Shown here: positions 18,025 to 26,096 of the stretch, one piece after another
Position numbering within the stretch: position 1 is the first letter of the stretch
Layout: each line of letters begins with the position of its first letter
Position numbers and translations under genes: made by a program
Notes under the pieces: generated by a model
The model's input: only the letters and a program-made list of their open reading frames with translations
Database searches by the model: none
What the model was told of the DNA's origin: nothing
Source of the DNA: Caballeronia sp. SEWSISQ10-4 2
GTDB lineage: Bacteria > Pseudomonadota > Gammaproteobacteria > Burkholderiales > Burkholderiaceae
Length of the DNA: 64,000 nucleotides
Reading direction: 5' to 3'
Assembly: GCF_030464885.1 (NCBI RefSeq)
Contig: NZ_JALPRJ010000032.1
Coordinates: forward strand, 36,046 to 100,045

Positions 18025-19020
18025 ATGGCGCACGAAGAATTCATGTCGCAGGAGGAGGTCGATGCGCTGTTGAAGGGCGTCACCGGCGAGACCGACATGG
18101 TCGTCGAGCAAACCTCTTCGTCGGTCCCACGTCCCTACAATCTCTCCGCCCAGGAGCGGATAGTGCGCGGTCGGATGGCAGGTCTTGAAATTATCAACGA
18201 TCGCTTCGCCCGCCTCCTGCGCGGCGGGATCTTTCACTTGATGCGCCGCACCGCAGAGATTTCGGTCGGAGCGATCAAGGTTCAAAAATACAGCGAATTT
18301 ACGCGCAACCTCCCCATTCCCACCAACCTGAATCTAGTGCATGTCAAACCGCTGCGCGGTACCGCGCTCTTTGTGTTTGATCCAAATCTGGTGTTCTTCG
18401 TGGTAGATAACTTGTTTGGGGGCGACGGGCGGTTTCACGTTCGTGTAGAGGGGCGCGAGTTCACCGCCACTGAACAGCGCATCATTGGCAAGCTGCTCGA
18501 CGTGGTTTCTGAACACTATATGGCCGCGTGGATAAACGTACGCCCCCTGGCCCTGGAGTACGTTCGGTCAGAGATGCATACGCAGTTCGCGAACGTCGCG
18601 ACACCCAATGAGATCGTCATTGTCACCGAGTTTTCCATCGAGTTTGGCACGACCGGAGGAACGCTCCACGTTTGCCTGCCGTATTCAATGATCGAGCCCA
18701 TTCGTGATTTGCTGTTTTCACCGCATCAAGGAGAGACGCTTGACATCGACCAACGATGGGGACGCGTGCTCGCCACGCAATTGCAGGCGGCTGAGCTCGA
18801 GGTGACCGTTGATCTTGTCGACATACCGACGACGTTCGAGAAGATCCTGAGCATGCGCACAGGCGACGTGATTCCGATTAACCTCGGCCAATACGTCACC
18901 GCCAAAGTTGACTCCGTGCCGGTCATGGAGTGCGGCTATGGGATTTTCAATGGCCAATACGCGTTACGCGTGAACAAAATGATCGCTTCAGAACAAGCGA
19001 TGAAGGCGGTTGAATATTAG
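18025..19020 (+). CDS. fliM: Flagellar switch protein FliM, orphan copy
   Basis: The 331-residue protein begins with the CheY-P-binding motif (FMSQEEVDALLKGV, residues 6-19). A CheC-like middle domain (about 50-230; LNLVHVKPLRGTALFVFDPNLVF, VDNLFGGDG) and a C-terminal SpoA domain (about 250-325; TFEKILSMRTGDVIPI) follow. FliM forms the C-ring that sets motor rotation and binds phosphorylated CheY. It is normally encoded within fliLMNOPQR. Here neither fliL nor fliN flanks it, so this is a separate copy near chemotaxis genes. All domains look intact and length is normal. ATG 18025 has a weak GGCAGGA upstream; ATG 18043 is an alternative. Confidence 0.92.
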   Translation: MAHEEFMSQEEVDALLKGVTGETDMVVEQTSSSVPRPYNLSAQERIVRGRMAGLEIINDRFARLLRGGIFHLMRRTAEISVGAIKVQKYSEFTRNLPIPTNLNLVHVKPLRGTALFVFDPNLVFFVVDNLFGGDGRFHVRVEGREFTATEQRIIGKLLDVVSEHYMAAWINVRPLALEYVRSEMHTQFANVATPNEIVIVTEFSIEFGTTGGTLHVCLPYSMIEPIRDLLFSPHQGETLDIDQRWGRVLATQLQAAELEVTVDLVDIPTTFEKILSMRTGDVIPINLGQYVTAKVDSVPVMECGYGIFNGQYALRVNKMIASEQAMKAVEY

Positions 19021-19227
19021 CAATACTGATGGCCCGACGGGTAAAGATCGGCGCGATGCCTGAGAAGATCAACGGTCTATCCGCCGGCCCTGCTAAATGA
19101 AAGCGTGCCAATATCCAATCTCCCGCAGCAACTTTGGCCACTCGGTAACATTGGCGTCATCATGTACCATTTCCAGCTCTAACAATAGCGCCATAATGTC
19201 GACCACCGCAACGAAGGTGGCAACCGA
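19021..19227. other. Gap with possible truncated gene end
   Basis: On the minus strand, 19093-19194 encodes a 33-residue tail ending EWPKLLREIGYWHAFI, open further upstream as far as the IS end at 19228. It resembles a gene C-terminus cut by the insertion, but the family is not recognised. Nothing else was seen. Confidence 0.3.
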
Positions 19228-19565
19228 GGGGCTGTGGTGCAAATAGCGATTGACGAATCTGTTAGAGTGTCAGGCTGACCAGTTTGAGGGCCCGTGATGA
19301 GCAAACTGACGAGTCTGGACGGGCTGTTCCCGGGCCGTTACTTTAACCGTGACGTGCTCGGCTTCAAACAGTACGGGAGTGCCGCGACCATGATTGCCCG
19401 TATCGAGTTGATGCACCGCATTCGCAAGGGGCAGTTCAACCTCTCCGTTCCCGGGCTCAAAGATGCCGCTGCGCCTGATGTCTGGAATGCTGTTCAGTTA
19501 TATCGATAAGGTATCCTCAAATATAGGAAACTTCTCGGTCACCCCACCTATTTTCACCAGAAACC
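19228..19565 (+). mobile_element. Miniature IS6-type element with internal deletion
   Basis: A 338-bp element is bounded by imperfect inverted repeats, GGGGCTGTGGTGCAAATAG on the left and CTATTTTCACCAGAAACC on the right. It contains only the two ends of an IS6-type transposase gene (19297-19509) and is therefore non-autonomous. The right 120 bases closely match the IS fragment at 4948-5070. No 8-bp target duplication is seen (GCAACCGA against TATCATGG), so it may have come from recombination rather than simple insertion. Confidence 0.7.
19297..19509 (+). pseudogene. IS6 transposase remnant: N-terminus fused in frame to C-terminus
   Basis: Residues 1-20 (SLDGLFPGRYFNRDV) match the N-terminus of IS6-type transposases. 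From about residue 21 the protein jumps to the C-terminal LGFKQYGSAATMIARIEL, MHRIRKGQFNL and VWNAVQLYR. The whole DDE catalytic core is missing, so it cannot transpose. The frame and stop are intact. The N- and C-terminal parts may come from different IS6 subgroups. Confidence 0.72.
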
Positions 19566-19606
19566 TATCATGGAATTGAGGCGAAAATCGAGTCAGCAAA
19601 ATTGCT

Positions 19607-20662
19607 TCAGTCAAAATCCATGCCGTCCGCAACCGAACTGATCGATTCTTCGATGAGCGCGGTCAACGCGGGCCGCTCGGCACGATGGGTTGTAAAGCCC
19701 GCAATCGATACCCCGGCATCCGGTGCATAGTAGACCGCCGTTCCCCAGAATCCGGCGTGCGTATAACATGCTCGCCCGCCCACGCGCTTCACCGAAACTC
19801 CCAGCCGGTAATCTTCCGCGCCCTCATGGTCGCCCTTGCGCAGCATTTCCGCGAGCGTAAGTGGATCGTCGAATACACGCTTCTCGAACAGGTCCTGGTG
19901 GAACGTGGCAAGATCACGAACCGACATGACCAGACCGCCTCCGCCGTAAAGGTCCAATGTCGCACTTAGATCGGTTACGTCGGTTATGGCGGCGTCGTCA
20001 AGAAACTGACGCGCACGAGCCTCCGTCCCGGCAGGTTGAGACTCGGCGATTTCCCACCATGTCGATCCCAGCCGCCGCTCGTCAAAACGCAACTGATGCC
20101 GAACACTCTCGGCCAGCGACATTTGCGTCACGCGCTCGACGATGTCACCCAACAGAACGTATCCGGTATCGGAATATCTGTACTCTTTCCCGGGCTCGTT
20201 GGTTGGCCCGGCGTAATGACAGGAAAGGCCAACCTGCTCCTCACGGGTCCAGCGATGCTTAGGGTCCGCAATCACGGTCTTGAAGTAACGCGGGTCATCG
20301 GCATGATCGTATACGCCCGCGCTGTGGCTCAAAAGCTGCCGAACCGTGATCTTCTCCGTGCGATATCCGCGGGACTTCAACAAGCGGTCCAGCATTGGCG
20401 TGAGTAGCGGCGAGATGGGCTCATCGAGGGCAAGTTCACCCTGCTCCCACAGCCGCAGGACCGTCGCCGCTACGAATGTCTTGGTATTGCTCGCGACGCG
20501 TAGCGGCGTGTCGATGGTCAGCGCTCTGGCGGTAGACGCATCCGCCATCCCCGCCGCGGTGCCCCAAGGCTTCGGCACGTTTTTGCCCGTGACAAACAGG
20601 GCCATTGCCGCGTACTGCTCGTGCAAGACTGCAGTCAAGACTTCCGGTCGTAGAAAATCCAA
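19607..20662 (-). CDS. Serine hydrolase of the class C beta-lactamase / EstB family
   Basis: The 351-residue protein shows the penicillin-binding-type active site: SNTK (Ser58 to Lys61), a second motif at YSDTGY, and HAGFWG in place of KTG. Other family marks are ITVRQLLSHSAGVYDH and PGKEYRYSDTGYVLLGDIVE. Members act as esterases, D-aminopeptidases or peptidoglycan-related hydrolases. There is no obvious signal peptide, so it may be cytoplasmic. Asp replaces Asn in the YxN motif, making classical beta-lactamase activity unlikely. It is alone in its direction, 40 bases from the IS remnant. Confidence 0.85.
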   Translation of the reverse strand: MDFLRPEVLTAVLHEQYAAMALFVTGKNVPKPWGTAAGMADASTARALTIDTPLRVASNTKTFVAATVLRLWEQGELALDEPISPLLTPMLDRLLKSRGYRTEKITVRQLLSHSAGVYDHADDPRYFKTVIADPKHRWTREEQVGLSCHYAGPTNEPGKEYRYSDTGYVLLGDIVERVTQMSLAESVRHQLRFDERRLGSTWWEIAESQPAGTEARARQFLDDAAITDVTDLSATLDLYGGGGLVMSVRDLATFHQDLFEKRVFDDPLTLAEMLRKGDHEGAEDYRLGVSVKRVGGRACYTHAGFWGTAVYYAPDAGVSIAGFTTHRAERPALTALIEESISSVADGMDFD

Positions 20663-20825
20663 ACCCTTCTCCTGGTTATCGATGCAAGCTCAAAGCACCC
20701 GGATTTTGTTGGCGCACCTCGAAGACTACCGGGAAACGTCCGCTGAACCGATCGGAGACAAAAACACGCTTGCGGCGAACGCAAGCGCCCTTCTTCCAGC
20801 GATCCCGCGTAAGCCGGTCGAGTTT

Positions 20826-21005
20826 TCAAAGCCTGTCCGATTGCCTGCGCGTGGTCATTGCCAGACCGAGCGGAATAACCACGCCGACAAAGATCCCCAG
20901 CACCGCGCCAAACCCCTGCACGATACCCACGGACGTAAGCGCCGACAGTCGAAGAAAGCAGAACGAGCACAGCGCGAGAATCGTTTCGAAGGTCTGCGTC
21001 AGCAT
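20826..21005 (-). CDS. Small membrane protein, unknown function
   Basis: The 59-residue product has two hydrophobic stretches (ETILALCSFCFLRLSALTSVG and GFGAVLGIFVGVVIPLGLAM) and a basic tail (TTRRQSDRL), consistent with a two-helix inner membrane protein. AAGGAG lies 5 bases before ATG 21005, inside the end of the upstream gene, so the pair is translationally coupled. No family is recognised. Confidence 0.6.
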   Translation of the reverse strand: MLTQTFETILALCSFCFLRLSALTSVGIVQGFGAVLGIFVGVVIPLGLAMTTRRQSDRL

Positions 21006-21007
21006 CA

Positions 21008-21280
21008 CTACTCCTTGTTCGTGCCGGCTTGATCGCCTTCTTGTTGATTGCTCGGCGCGGGCTGCTCGAACATCGCCCGGCATTTGGGGCTCAGCTTCTG
21101 AAGATGCGCTTCCATGCAGGCAGTGATTTTTGCTTCGTTGGGAATGTGCACTGCACAGTAGCGGATCGCGTCGCGTCTGCAAGCTGCGGCCTGCTCGTCG
21201 TGGGTCGCCGCAAACACCGCACTGTTCAGCAGTATTCCGAGCCACGAAGCAACGGTAATGACTGAACGAGACATGGCCAT
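21008..21280 (-). CDS. Small exported Cys-rich protein (Cys-rich/GLG1-like repeat)
   Basis: The 90-residue product starts with a signal peptide (MAMSRSVITVASWLGILLNS, cleavage after VFA near residue 24). It continues with four Cys in the pattern ACRRDAIRYC, TACMEAHL, SPKCRAMF, as in the bacterial version of the cysteine-rich GLG1 repeat. Two disulfides in the periplasm are likely. Function of the family in bacteria is unknown. ATG 21280 was chosen because it begins the signal peptide; longer frames exist but add no typical sequence. It ends 2 bases before the small membrane protein gene. Confidence 0.68.
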   Translation of the reverse strand: MAMSRSVITVASWLGILLNSAVFAATHDEQAAACRRDAIRYCAVHIPNEAKITACMEAHLQKLSPKCRAMFEQPAPSNQQEGDQAGTNKE

Positions 21281-21472
21281 TAATAAAAGTGGCGATATCT
21301 TCTTACAGCAAATCGCGAGCCCGATCTTTGCCCTGTGGATCCGCCCTGCTTGCCCGACGCATGGTTTAAAAACCGTCACCCTCCGTTCAACATACTACGA
21401 CATTGCGCACAACGCGCGGCTCTTGTGTCAACATGCCCGACCTTATTTCATTGCTATACGTAGCATCAACTC

Positions 21473-21979
21473 ATGGCTTCGAAGAACGCGCATCACGCGA
21501 CTGGGTGGGCAGCAGGTTTGATCGCAGCAGCAGTCGTCAGCAAGTCCGGCGCAGCCGGACCGTATTACCTCTGGAGCGCGCTGAGTCTTTGCGCAGGCGT
21601 GTTCGGCGGCACCGCACCGGACTGGCTCGAAGTGGCGTGGTGGACGCGAGCGCGAAAGTTATGGATAACGCACCGCACGCTCACGCATTGGGGTGTGGGC
21701 TGGCTCGCACTGCTCGCGGTTTCGTACCATTTTCTCGGCGTTCACCCATGGGCTGCCATCAGCTTCGGCTTCGCATGCGGCGGCTTGATGCATCTGTTCG
21801 CCGACTGGCCCAACCCGCTGGGCGTACCGTGGATCATCTCGCGACACTCCCTGAACTGGTGGAACAGCGGCCGATGCGACGCGCTGATCGTCGGTGCGGC
21901 ATGGATCGCCGCAGCAGTGCTGGTGGACCACGTCTGGTTCCACAGCGCCTACGGTCTCAGGCTGCTTCATGCGTTCTGA
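21473..21979 (+). CDS. YdjM/PF04307-type membrane-bound metal-dependent hydrolase
   Basis: The 168-residue protein has four to five hydrophobic segments. The family's charged motifs are present: PDWLE (about residues 49-53) and HRTLTHW (about 66-72), whose His and Asp residues are the presumed metal ligands, with a further HLFADWPNPLG. E. coli YdjM belongs to this family and is SOS-regulated; its reaction is not established. No LexA-like box was recognised upstream. It stands alone between opposite-strand and downstream genes. Length is typical for the short form. Confidence 0.8.
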   Translation: MASKNAHHATGWAAGLIAAAVVSKSGAAGPYYLWSALSLCAGVFGGTAPDWLEVAWWTRARKLWITHRTLTHWGVGWLALLAVSYHFLGVHPWAAISFGFACGGLMHLFADWPNPLGVPWIISRHSLNWWNSGRCDALIVGAAWIAAAVLVDHVWFHSAYGLRLLHAF

Positions 21980-22331
21980 GCGCGCGTTAACCGGCCAAGC
22001 GAGCAAATCTGCCGCGCGTGCCCCTGCTAAAAGCGCTTTCCCGGCCCCTCTTGGTTTCTATCGGAAAAGCGACGCAAAACCTGTGGATTCCGCTCGCCGG
22101 CCAGCATGATGCCAAGCGTCATACGAATGCCGCGACGCGCTAGAAGCCCCGGTCCCGTGGCCCGTTACACGCCATAGTCTTTGACCAAAGCACATGTTGC
22201 AGCGCAATAAGCGCCCGCCCTCGCATTTGAGCAATTAATTTTCGCTGGTGACTATCGGCGCCAGTCGTGCGGACAATGCCGCCGCCAGAAGGCGCATGCC
22301 CGCACGACCCCTTCAACGGACGGAGACGCAC
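21980..22331. other. Intergenic region upstream of the amino-acid ABC operon
   Basis: About 350 bases without a convincing gene and without a binding-protein gene, which often precedes such permeases. The operon promoter should be here. No clear consensus was identified. Confidence 0.4.
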
Positions 22332-23021
22332 TTGTTCCTTTACGGTTATGGTCCCCTGCTGCTGGCGGGCGCGAAGCAAACGGTCGAACTCGCGGTCCTG
22401 TCTCTTGCGGTATCCGTCCTGCTCGGACTGGCAGGCGCGAGCGCCAAGCTTTCGCACAACCGCGTCACACGCGGCATCGCCACGGCCTACACGACGCTGA
22501 TCCGCGCGGTGCCCGACCTGGTCCTGATGCTGCTACTTTTCTATAGCATCCAGATCGCGGTCAACAACCTGACCGATGCTTTAGGCCTGGACCAGTTCGA
22601 TATCGACCCGTTCACGGCGGGTGTCCTGACGCTTGGTTTCATCTACGGCGCGTACTTCACCGAAACCTTTCGCGGTGCTTTTCTCGCGGTGCCGCGCGGA
22701 CAACTGGAAGCAGGCAGCGCCTATGGGATGAGCGGCGTGCGTGTGTTCATCCGCATCCTGTTTCCGCAGATGATGCGCTTTGCGCTGCCCGGTATCGGCA
22801 ACAACTGGCAGGTGATGATCAAGGCGACGGCGCTGGTATCGATCATCGGTCTCGCCGATATCGTCAAGGCCGCGCAGGACGCCGGCAAGAGCACCTACAA
22901 CATGTTCTTCTTCATCATGATCGCGGCGCTGGGCTACCTCATCATCACCACTGCCTCGAACATCGTGCTGCTGTATCTCGCACGCCGCTATTCCACCGGC
23001 GTGCGGCACGCCGACCTCTAA
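22332..23021 (+). CDS. Basic amino acid ABC transporter permease, HisQ/AotQ type
   Basis: The 229-residue product is a five-to-six-helix permease with the polar-amino-acid EAA loop (AGSAYGMSGVRVFIRILFPQMMRFALPGIGN). The start is set at TTG 22332 because GGAG lies 6 bases upstream and the HisQ family begins FLYGYGPLLLAG. A longer frame from 22248 adds atypical sequence. It pairs with the next permease to form the membrane channel for arginine, ornithine, histidine or lysine. It is first of a four-gene operon (permease, permease, ATPase, regulator) and lacks an adjacent binding protein. Confidence 0.9.
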   Translation: MFLYGYGPLLLAGAKQTVELAVLSLAVSVLLGLAGASAKLSHNRVTRGIATAYTTLIRAVPDLVLMLLLFYSIQIAVNNLTDALGLDQFDIDPFTAGVLTLGFIYGAYFTETFRGAFLAVPRGQLEAGSAYGMSGVRVFIRILFPQMMRFALPGIGNNWQVMIKATALVSIIGLADIVKAAQDAGKSTYNMFFFIMIAALGYLIITTASNIVLLYLARRYSTGVRHADL

Positions 23022-23038
23022 GCGCCGGACGACCCCTC

Positions 23039-23752
23039 ATGATCCAGATACTTGCCGATTACTGGCGCCCGTTTCTCTACTCCGACGGCATGCGCGCCTC
23101 GGGTCTCGTCGTGACCTTGTGGTTGTTGGCGAGCTCGCTTGCGCTCGGTTTTGTCGCGTCCGTTCCGCTTGCCTGCGCACGGGTCTCGAAGAACCGCTGG
23201 CTCTCCACGCCGGTGCGCATCTACACTTACGTGTTTCGCGGCACGCCGCTCTACGTGCAGTTGCTGCTGCTCTACACCGGTATGTACAGTCTCGAATTCG
23301 TGCGTTCGCAGTCGTTGCTCGAAGCGTTTTTCCGCAGCGGCTTCAACTGCGCGATCGCGGCCTTCGCACTCAATACCTGCGCGTACACCACCGAGATATT
23401 CGCGGGTGCGATCCGATCGACACCGTACGGCGAAGTGGAAGCGGCACGTGCTTACGGCATGAGCACGTTCACTGTGTACTGGCGCGTGATCCTGCCTTCT
23501 GCACTGCGCCGTTCGCTGCCGCTGTACAGTAACGAGGTGATCCTCATGCTGCACGCCACCACGGTTGCGTTCACCGCGACCGTACCGGACATCCTGAAGG
23601 TCGCACGCGACGCAAACTCGGCGACCTATCAGTCGTTCGAGTCGTTCGGGATCGCCGCGCTGATTTATCTGGTGGTGTCGTTTGTGTTGATCGGCGCATT
23701 CCGGCGCGCGGAAAAGCGCTGGCTTGGGTATCTGGGCACAGCGCGTCGTTGA
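23039..23752 (+). CDS. Basic amino acid ABC transporter permease, HisM/AotM type
   Basis: The 237-residue membrane protein has the HisM hallmarks YVFRGTPLYVQLLLLYTG (about residues 68-85), CAYTTEIFAGAIRSTPYGEVEAARAYGMS and the EAA loop continuing VILPSALRRSLPLYSNE. It is the partner of the preceding HisQ-type permease, 17 bases upstream. Sequence and context are closest to the arginine/ornithine group, by family knowledge. Confidence 0.92.
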   Translation: MIQILADYWRPFLYSDGMRASGLVVTLWLLASSLALGFVASVPLACARVSKNRWLSTPVRIYTYVFRGTPLYVQLLLLYTGMYSLEFVRSQSLLEAFFRSGFNCAIAAFALNTCAYTTEIFAGAIRSTPYGEVEAARAYGMSTFTVYWRVILPSALRRSLPLYSNEVILMLHATTVAFTATVPDILKVARDANSATYQSFESFGIAALIYLVVSFVLIGAFRRAEKRWLGYLGTARR

Positions 23753-23815
23753 GATTCAAATCAGATCGTTACCTTGTCAAAACCGTATTACAGTCATCAC
23801 TCTCGGGAGTACGCG

Positions 23816-24607
23816 TTGGAGCTAACCGCCAAAGATGCCGCGACAAAACTGGTCGCGCAAGACATTCACAAGCGCTACGGCGACAACGAAGTGCTCAAGG
23901 GCGTGTCGCTTTCCGCTCGTGCGGGCGACGTCATCAGCATCATCGGTGCGAGCGGTTCGGGCAAGAGCACGTTCCTGCGCTGCATCAATTTTCTCGAGCG
24001 GCCGAACGCGGGGCAGATCGTGGTGGACGGCGAGACGGTGCTCGTCAAGGCTGACCGCGCGGGCAACCATGACGTGGCCGACCGCAAGCAGTTGCAGCGT
24101 GTGCGCACGAAGCTCGCCATGGTGTTCCAGCACTTCAACTTGTGGTCGCATATGACCGCCATCGAAAACGTGATGGAAGCGCCACGGCATGTGCTCGGCC
24201 TCTCAAAGAAGGAAGCGGAAGAGCGCGCACGGATGTACCTCGAGAAGGTGGGTCTCGCGCCTCGCATCGAAAAGCAATATCCGTCGCACATGTCCGGTGG
24301 GCAGCAGCAACGCGTGGCGATTGCACGTGCATTGGCAATGCATCCCGACGTGATGCTGTTCGACGAACCCACTTCGGCGCTCGACCCGGAACTGGTCGGC
24401 GAAGTGCTCAAGGTCATGCAGAAGCTTGCCGAAGAGGGCCGCACGATGATCGTGGTCACGCACGAAATGGGCTTTGCCCGCAACGTCTCGAACCACGTGA
24501 TGTTCCTGCACCAGGGCCGCACGGAAGAAGAAGGTGCGCCGGCCGACGTGCTTACCGCACCGAAGAGCGAGCGGCTGCGCCAGTTCCTCTCCGGCAGTCT
24601 CAAGTAA
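23816..24607 (+). CDS. Basic amino acid ABC transporter ATP-binding protein, HisP type
   Basis: The 263-residue ATPase has Walker A GASGSGKST, a Q-loop in VFQHFNLWSHMT, signature MSGGQQQRVAIAR and Walker B VMLFDEPTSALDPE. The HisP-type insertion (VLVKADRAGNHDVADRKQLQRV) after the first strands marks the basic-amino-acid subgroup. TTG 23816 (GGGAG at 23805-23809) gives the standard HisP length. A longer frame from 23774 is less likely. It ends 4 bases before the regulator gene. Confidence 0.92.
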   Translation: MELTAKDAATKLVAQDIHKRYGDNEVLKGVSLSARAGDVISIIGASGSGKSTFLRCINFLERPNAGQIVVDGETVLVKADRAGNHDVADRKQLQRVRTKLAMVFQHFNLWSHMTAIENVMEAPRHVLGLSKKEAEERARMYLEKVGLAPRIEKQYPSHMSGGQQQRVAIARALAMHPDVMLFDEPTSALDPELVGEVLKVMQKLAEEGRTMIVVTHEMGFARNVSNHVMFLHQGRTEEEGAPADVLTAPKSERLRQFLSGSLK

Positions 24608-24611
24608 GCGC

Positions 24612-25661
24612 GTGAGCGTGAACCCGGGCCCGGGTCCGAGCGCAAAACCGCTCAAGGTGGCAATAGCCGTACTGCCGCCCTGTTCCATGAGCGGTGCCGG
24701 GCTGATCCTCGACAGCCTGCGTCTCGCGAACGAGATCGACGGCCACGCGCTCTACGAGTGGCAGATCTGCTCGTGGGACGGCCGCCCTTTGACGTTCGCC
24801 GGCGGGGCGCAGCTTCCCGCGGACTCCGCGTTCGGCGACGCCGTTAGCTGCGACTGGCTGATCGTGGTCAGCGAGCGATATCAACAGTTCGCCGACTATC
24901 GGCTCTTTCTGCAAAGCCTCGCGCGCGTCGGCACCCGCACGCAGCGCGTGACAGGCATTCATCACGGCGTCTGGTGGCTCGCAATGGCGGGCCAGTTGAG
25001 CGGCTATCGCGTGGCCGTGAACTGGGAAACCTACCAGCAATTCGCCGAGGAATTCGAGCGTTCTATCGTCACGCAGCAGATCTTCGAGATCGACCGCGAC
25101 CGTTCGACTTGCACCGGCGGCCAGGCGACCGTCGACTTCATGCTGGCGATGATCGCGCGCGATCAGGGTGCGGACCTGGCGGAACGGATCGCCGATTCAC
25201 TGGGCATCGGCGTGCTGCGTTCAGGCGAAGAACGCCAGCGCATCCCGTTCGTGACTGCGCCGGGCGAACGCCATCCGCGCCTGAACGACGCGCTGCAACT
25301 GATGGAAGCCAACATTGAAGACCCGCTTGCCACCGATGAAATCGCCGGGCTCATCGGCATTTCGCGACGCCAACTCGAGCGCCTCTTTCGCCAGTATCTC
25401 GGCGCGATGCCGTCGAAGTACTACGTCAACCTGCGCCTCACCAAGGCACGCACGCAATTGCAGCGCACCAGCAAGTCGGTGGTGCAAATCAGCCTCGCGT
25501 GCGGATTTGCGTCGGCGGCGCATTTCTCCAATGCGTACCGCGACCGCTTCGGCGTGACACCGCGCGAGGAGCGCCGCAACTGGATCGAAAAGCATAGCGG
25601 ACAGGCCTCGGATGAACCCCGCGGCGGCGCGCTGCTCGGGTCATCGCGTGAACCCGTTTGA
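24612..25661 (+). CDS. GlxA/ArgR-type regulator (DJ-1/PfpI-like domain plus AraC helix-turn-helix)
   Basis: The 349-residue protein has an N-terminal DJ-1/PfpI-like domain (about 15-190), in which GIHHGVWWLA stands where active members have the nucleophile elbow, so it is a ligand-sensing fold. A C-terminal AraC-type domain follows (about 225-325; DEIAGLIGISRRQLERLFRQYLG, VVQISLACGFASAAHFSNAYRDRFG). In Pseudomonas aeruginosa the arginine regulator ArgR has this architecture and is the last gene of the aot operon. The same order here suggests arginine/ornithine-responsive control of this operon. GTG 24612 is chosen by proximity to the preceding stop; GTG 24618 is an alternative. Confidence 0.87.
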   Translation: MSVNPGPGPSAKPLKVAIAVLPPCSMSGAGLILDSLRLANEIDGHALYEWQICSWDGRPLTFAGGAQLPADSAFGDAVSCDWLIVVSERYQQFADYRLFLQSLARVGTRTQRVTGIHHGVWWLAMAGQLSGYRVAVNWETYQQFAEEFERSIVTQQIFEIDRDRSTCTGGQATVDFMLAMIARDQGADLAERIADSLGIGVLRSGEERQRIPFVTAPGERHPRLNDALQLMEANIEDPLATDEIAGLIGISRRQLERLFRQYLGAMPSKYYVNLRLTKARTQLQRTSKSVVQISLACGFASAAHFSNAYRDRFGVTPREERRNWIEKHSGQASDEPRGGALLGSSREPV

Positions 25662-26042
25662 TTGTTTTTAGTGCCGTTTTTTGCCCCTATTCCCACGTGC
25701 TCCCATGTGCGCCGGTTATCGCCGTGCGAACGCATAAGTGCCGCAGGCATACAGTTTTAGCCGATCCCGATAGTCAGCTTATCCATACGCGCGCTGCCAT
25801 CGACCGTGCGCGCGCCGGATGCGCGATCGAATCTTGAACACGGCTGGCTTCAACGTCCCTACTGCCGCCTGACACGGCCTCGGCGAGTGGAAACGTGGCC
25901 CTGCACCACGTCCAACCGCGGCGTATTGCGTGTTCCCAACCGCATGCACCGTGCTCAAGCACGTTCCCCAGCAACGAGGCGCAATGCACCAGCGCAGGCC
26001 TCCTGAACGATACAAATCCCCGGCAAATCGCCAGTTTTATTA
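25662..26042. other. Intergenic region, no gene recognised
   Basis: About 380 bases separating the arginine-type operon from the ureide-like cluster. A T-rich run follows the regulator stop (about 25663-25685) without a stem. No convincing gene was seen. Confidence 0.45.
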
Positions 26043-26058
26043 TGGCCCGTATATTGCT
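26043..26058 (+). promoter_or_regulatory. Candidate sigma-54 (-24/-12) promoter
   Basis: TGGCCCGTATATTGCT matches the RpoN consensus TGGCACG-N4-TTGCW with one A-to-C change in the -24 block and an off-consensus T at the optional purine. The essential GG (26044-26045) and GC (26056-26057) are 10 bases apart as required. It is 39 bases upstream of the binding-protein ATG, giving a leader of about 28 bases. It would place the cluster under nitrogen control. An enhancer-binding-protein site was not identified. Confidence 0.5.
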
Positions 26059-26096
26059 TAAGACAATTTACGTATATCCAACGGGGTGAATTCATC

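Noticed and set aside
22186..22206. AAGCACATGTTGCA as a sigma-54-like site before the arginine-type operon
   Set aside because: The spacing between the -24-like and -12-like blocks is too short and the GG is missing.
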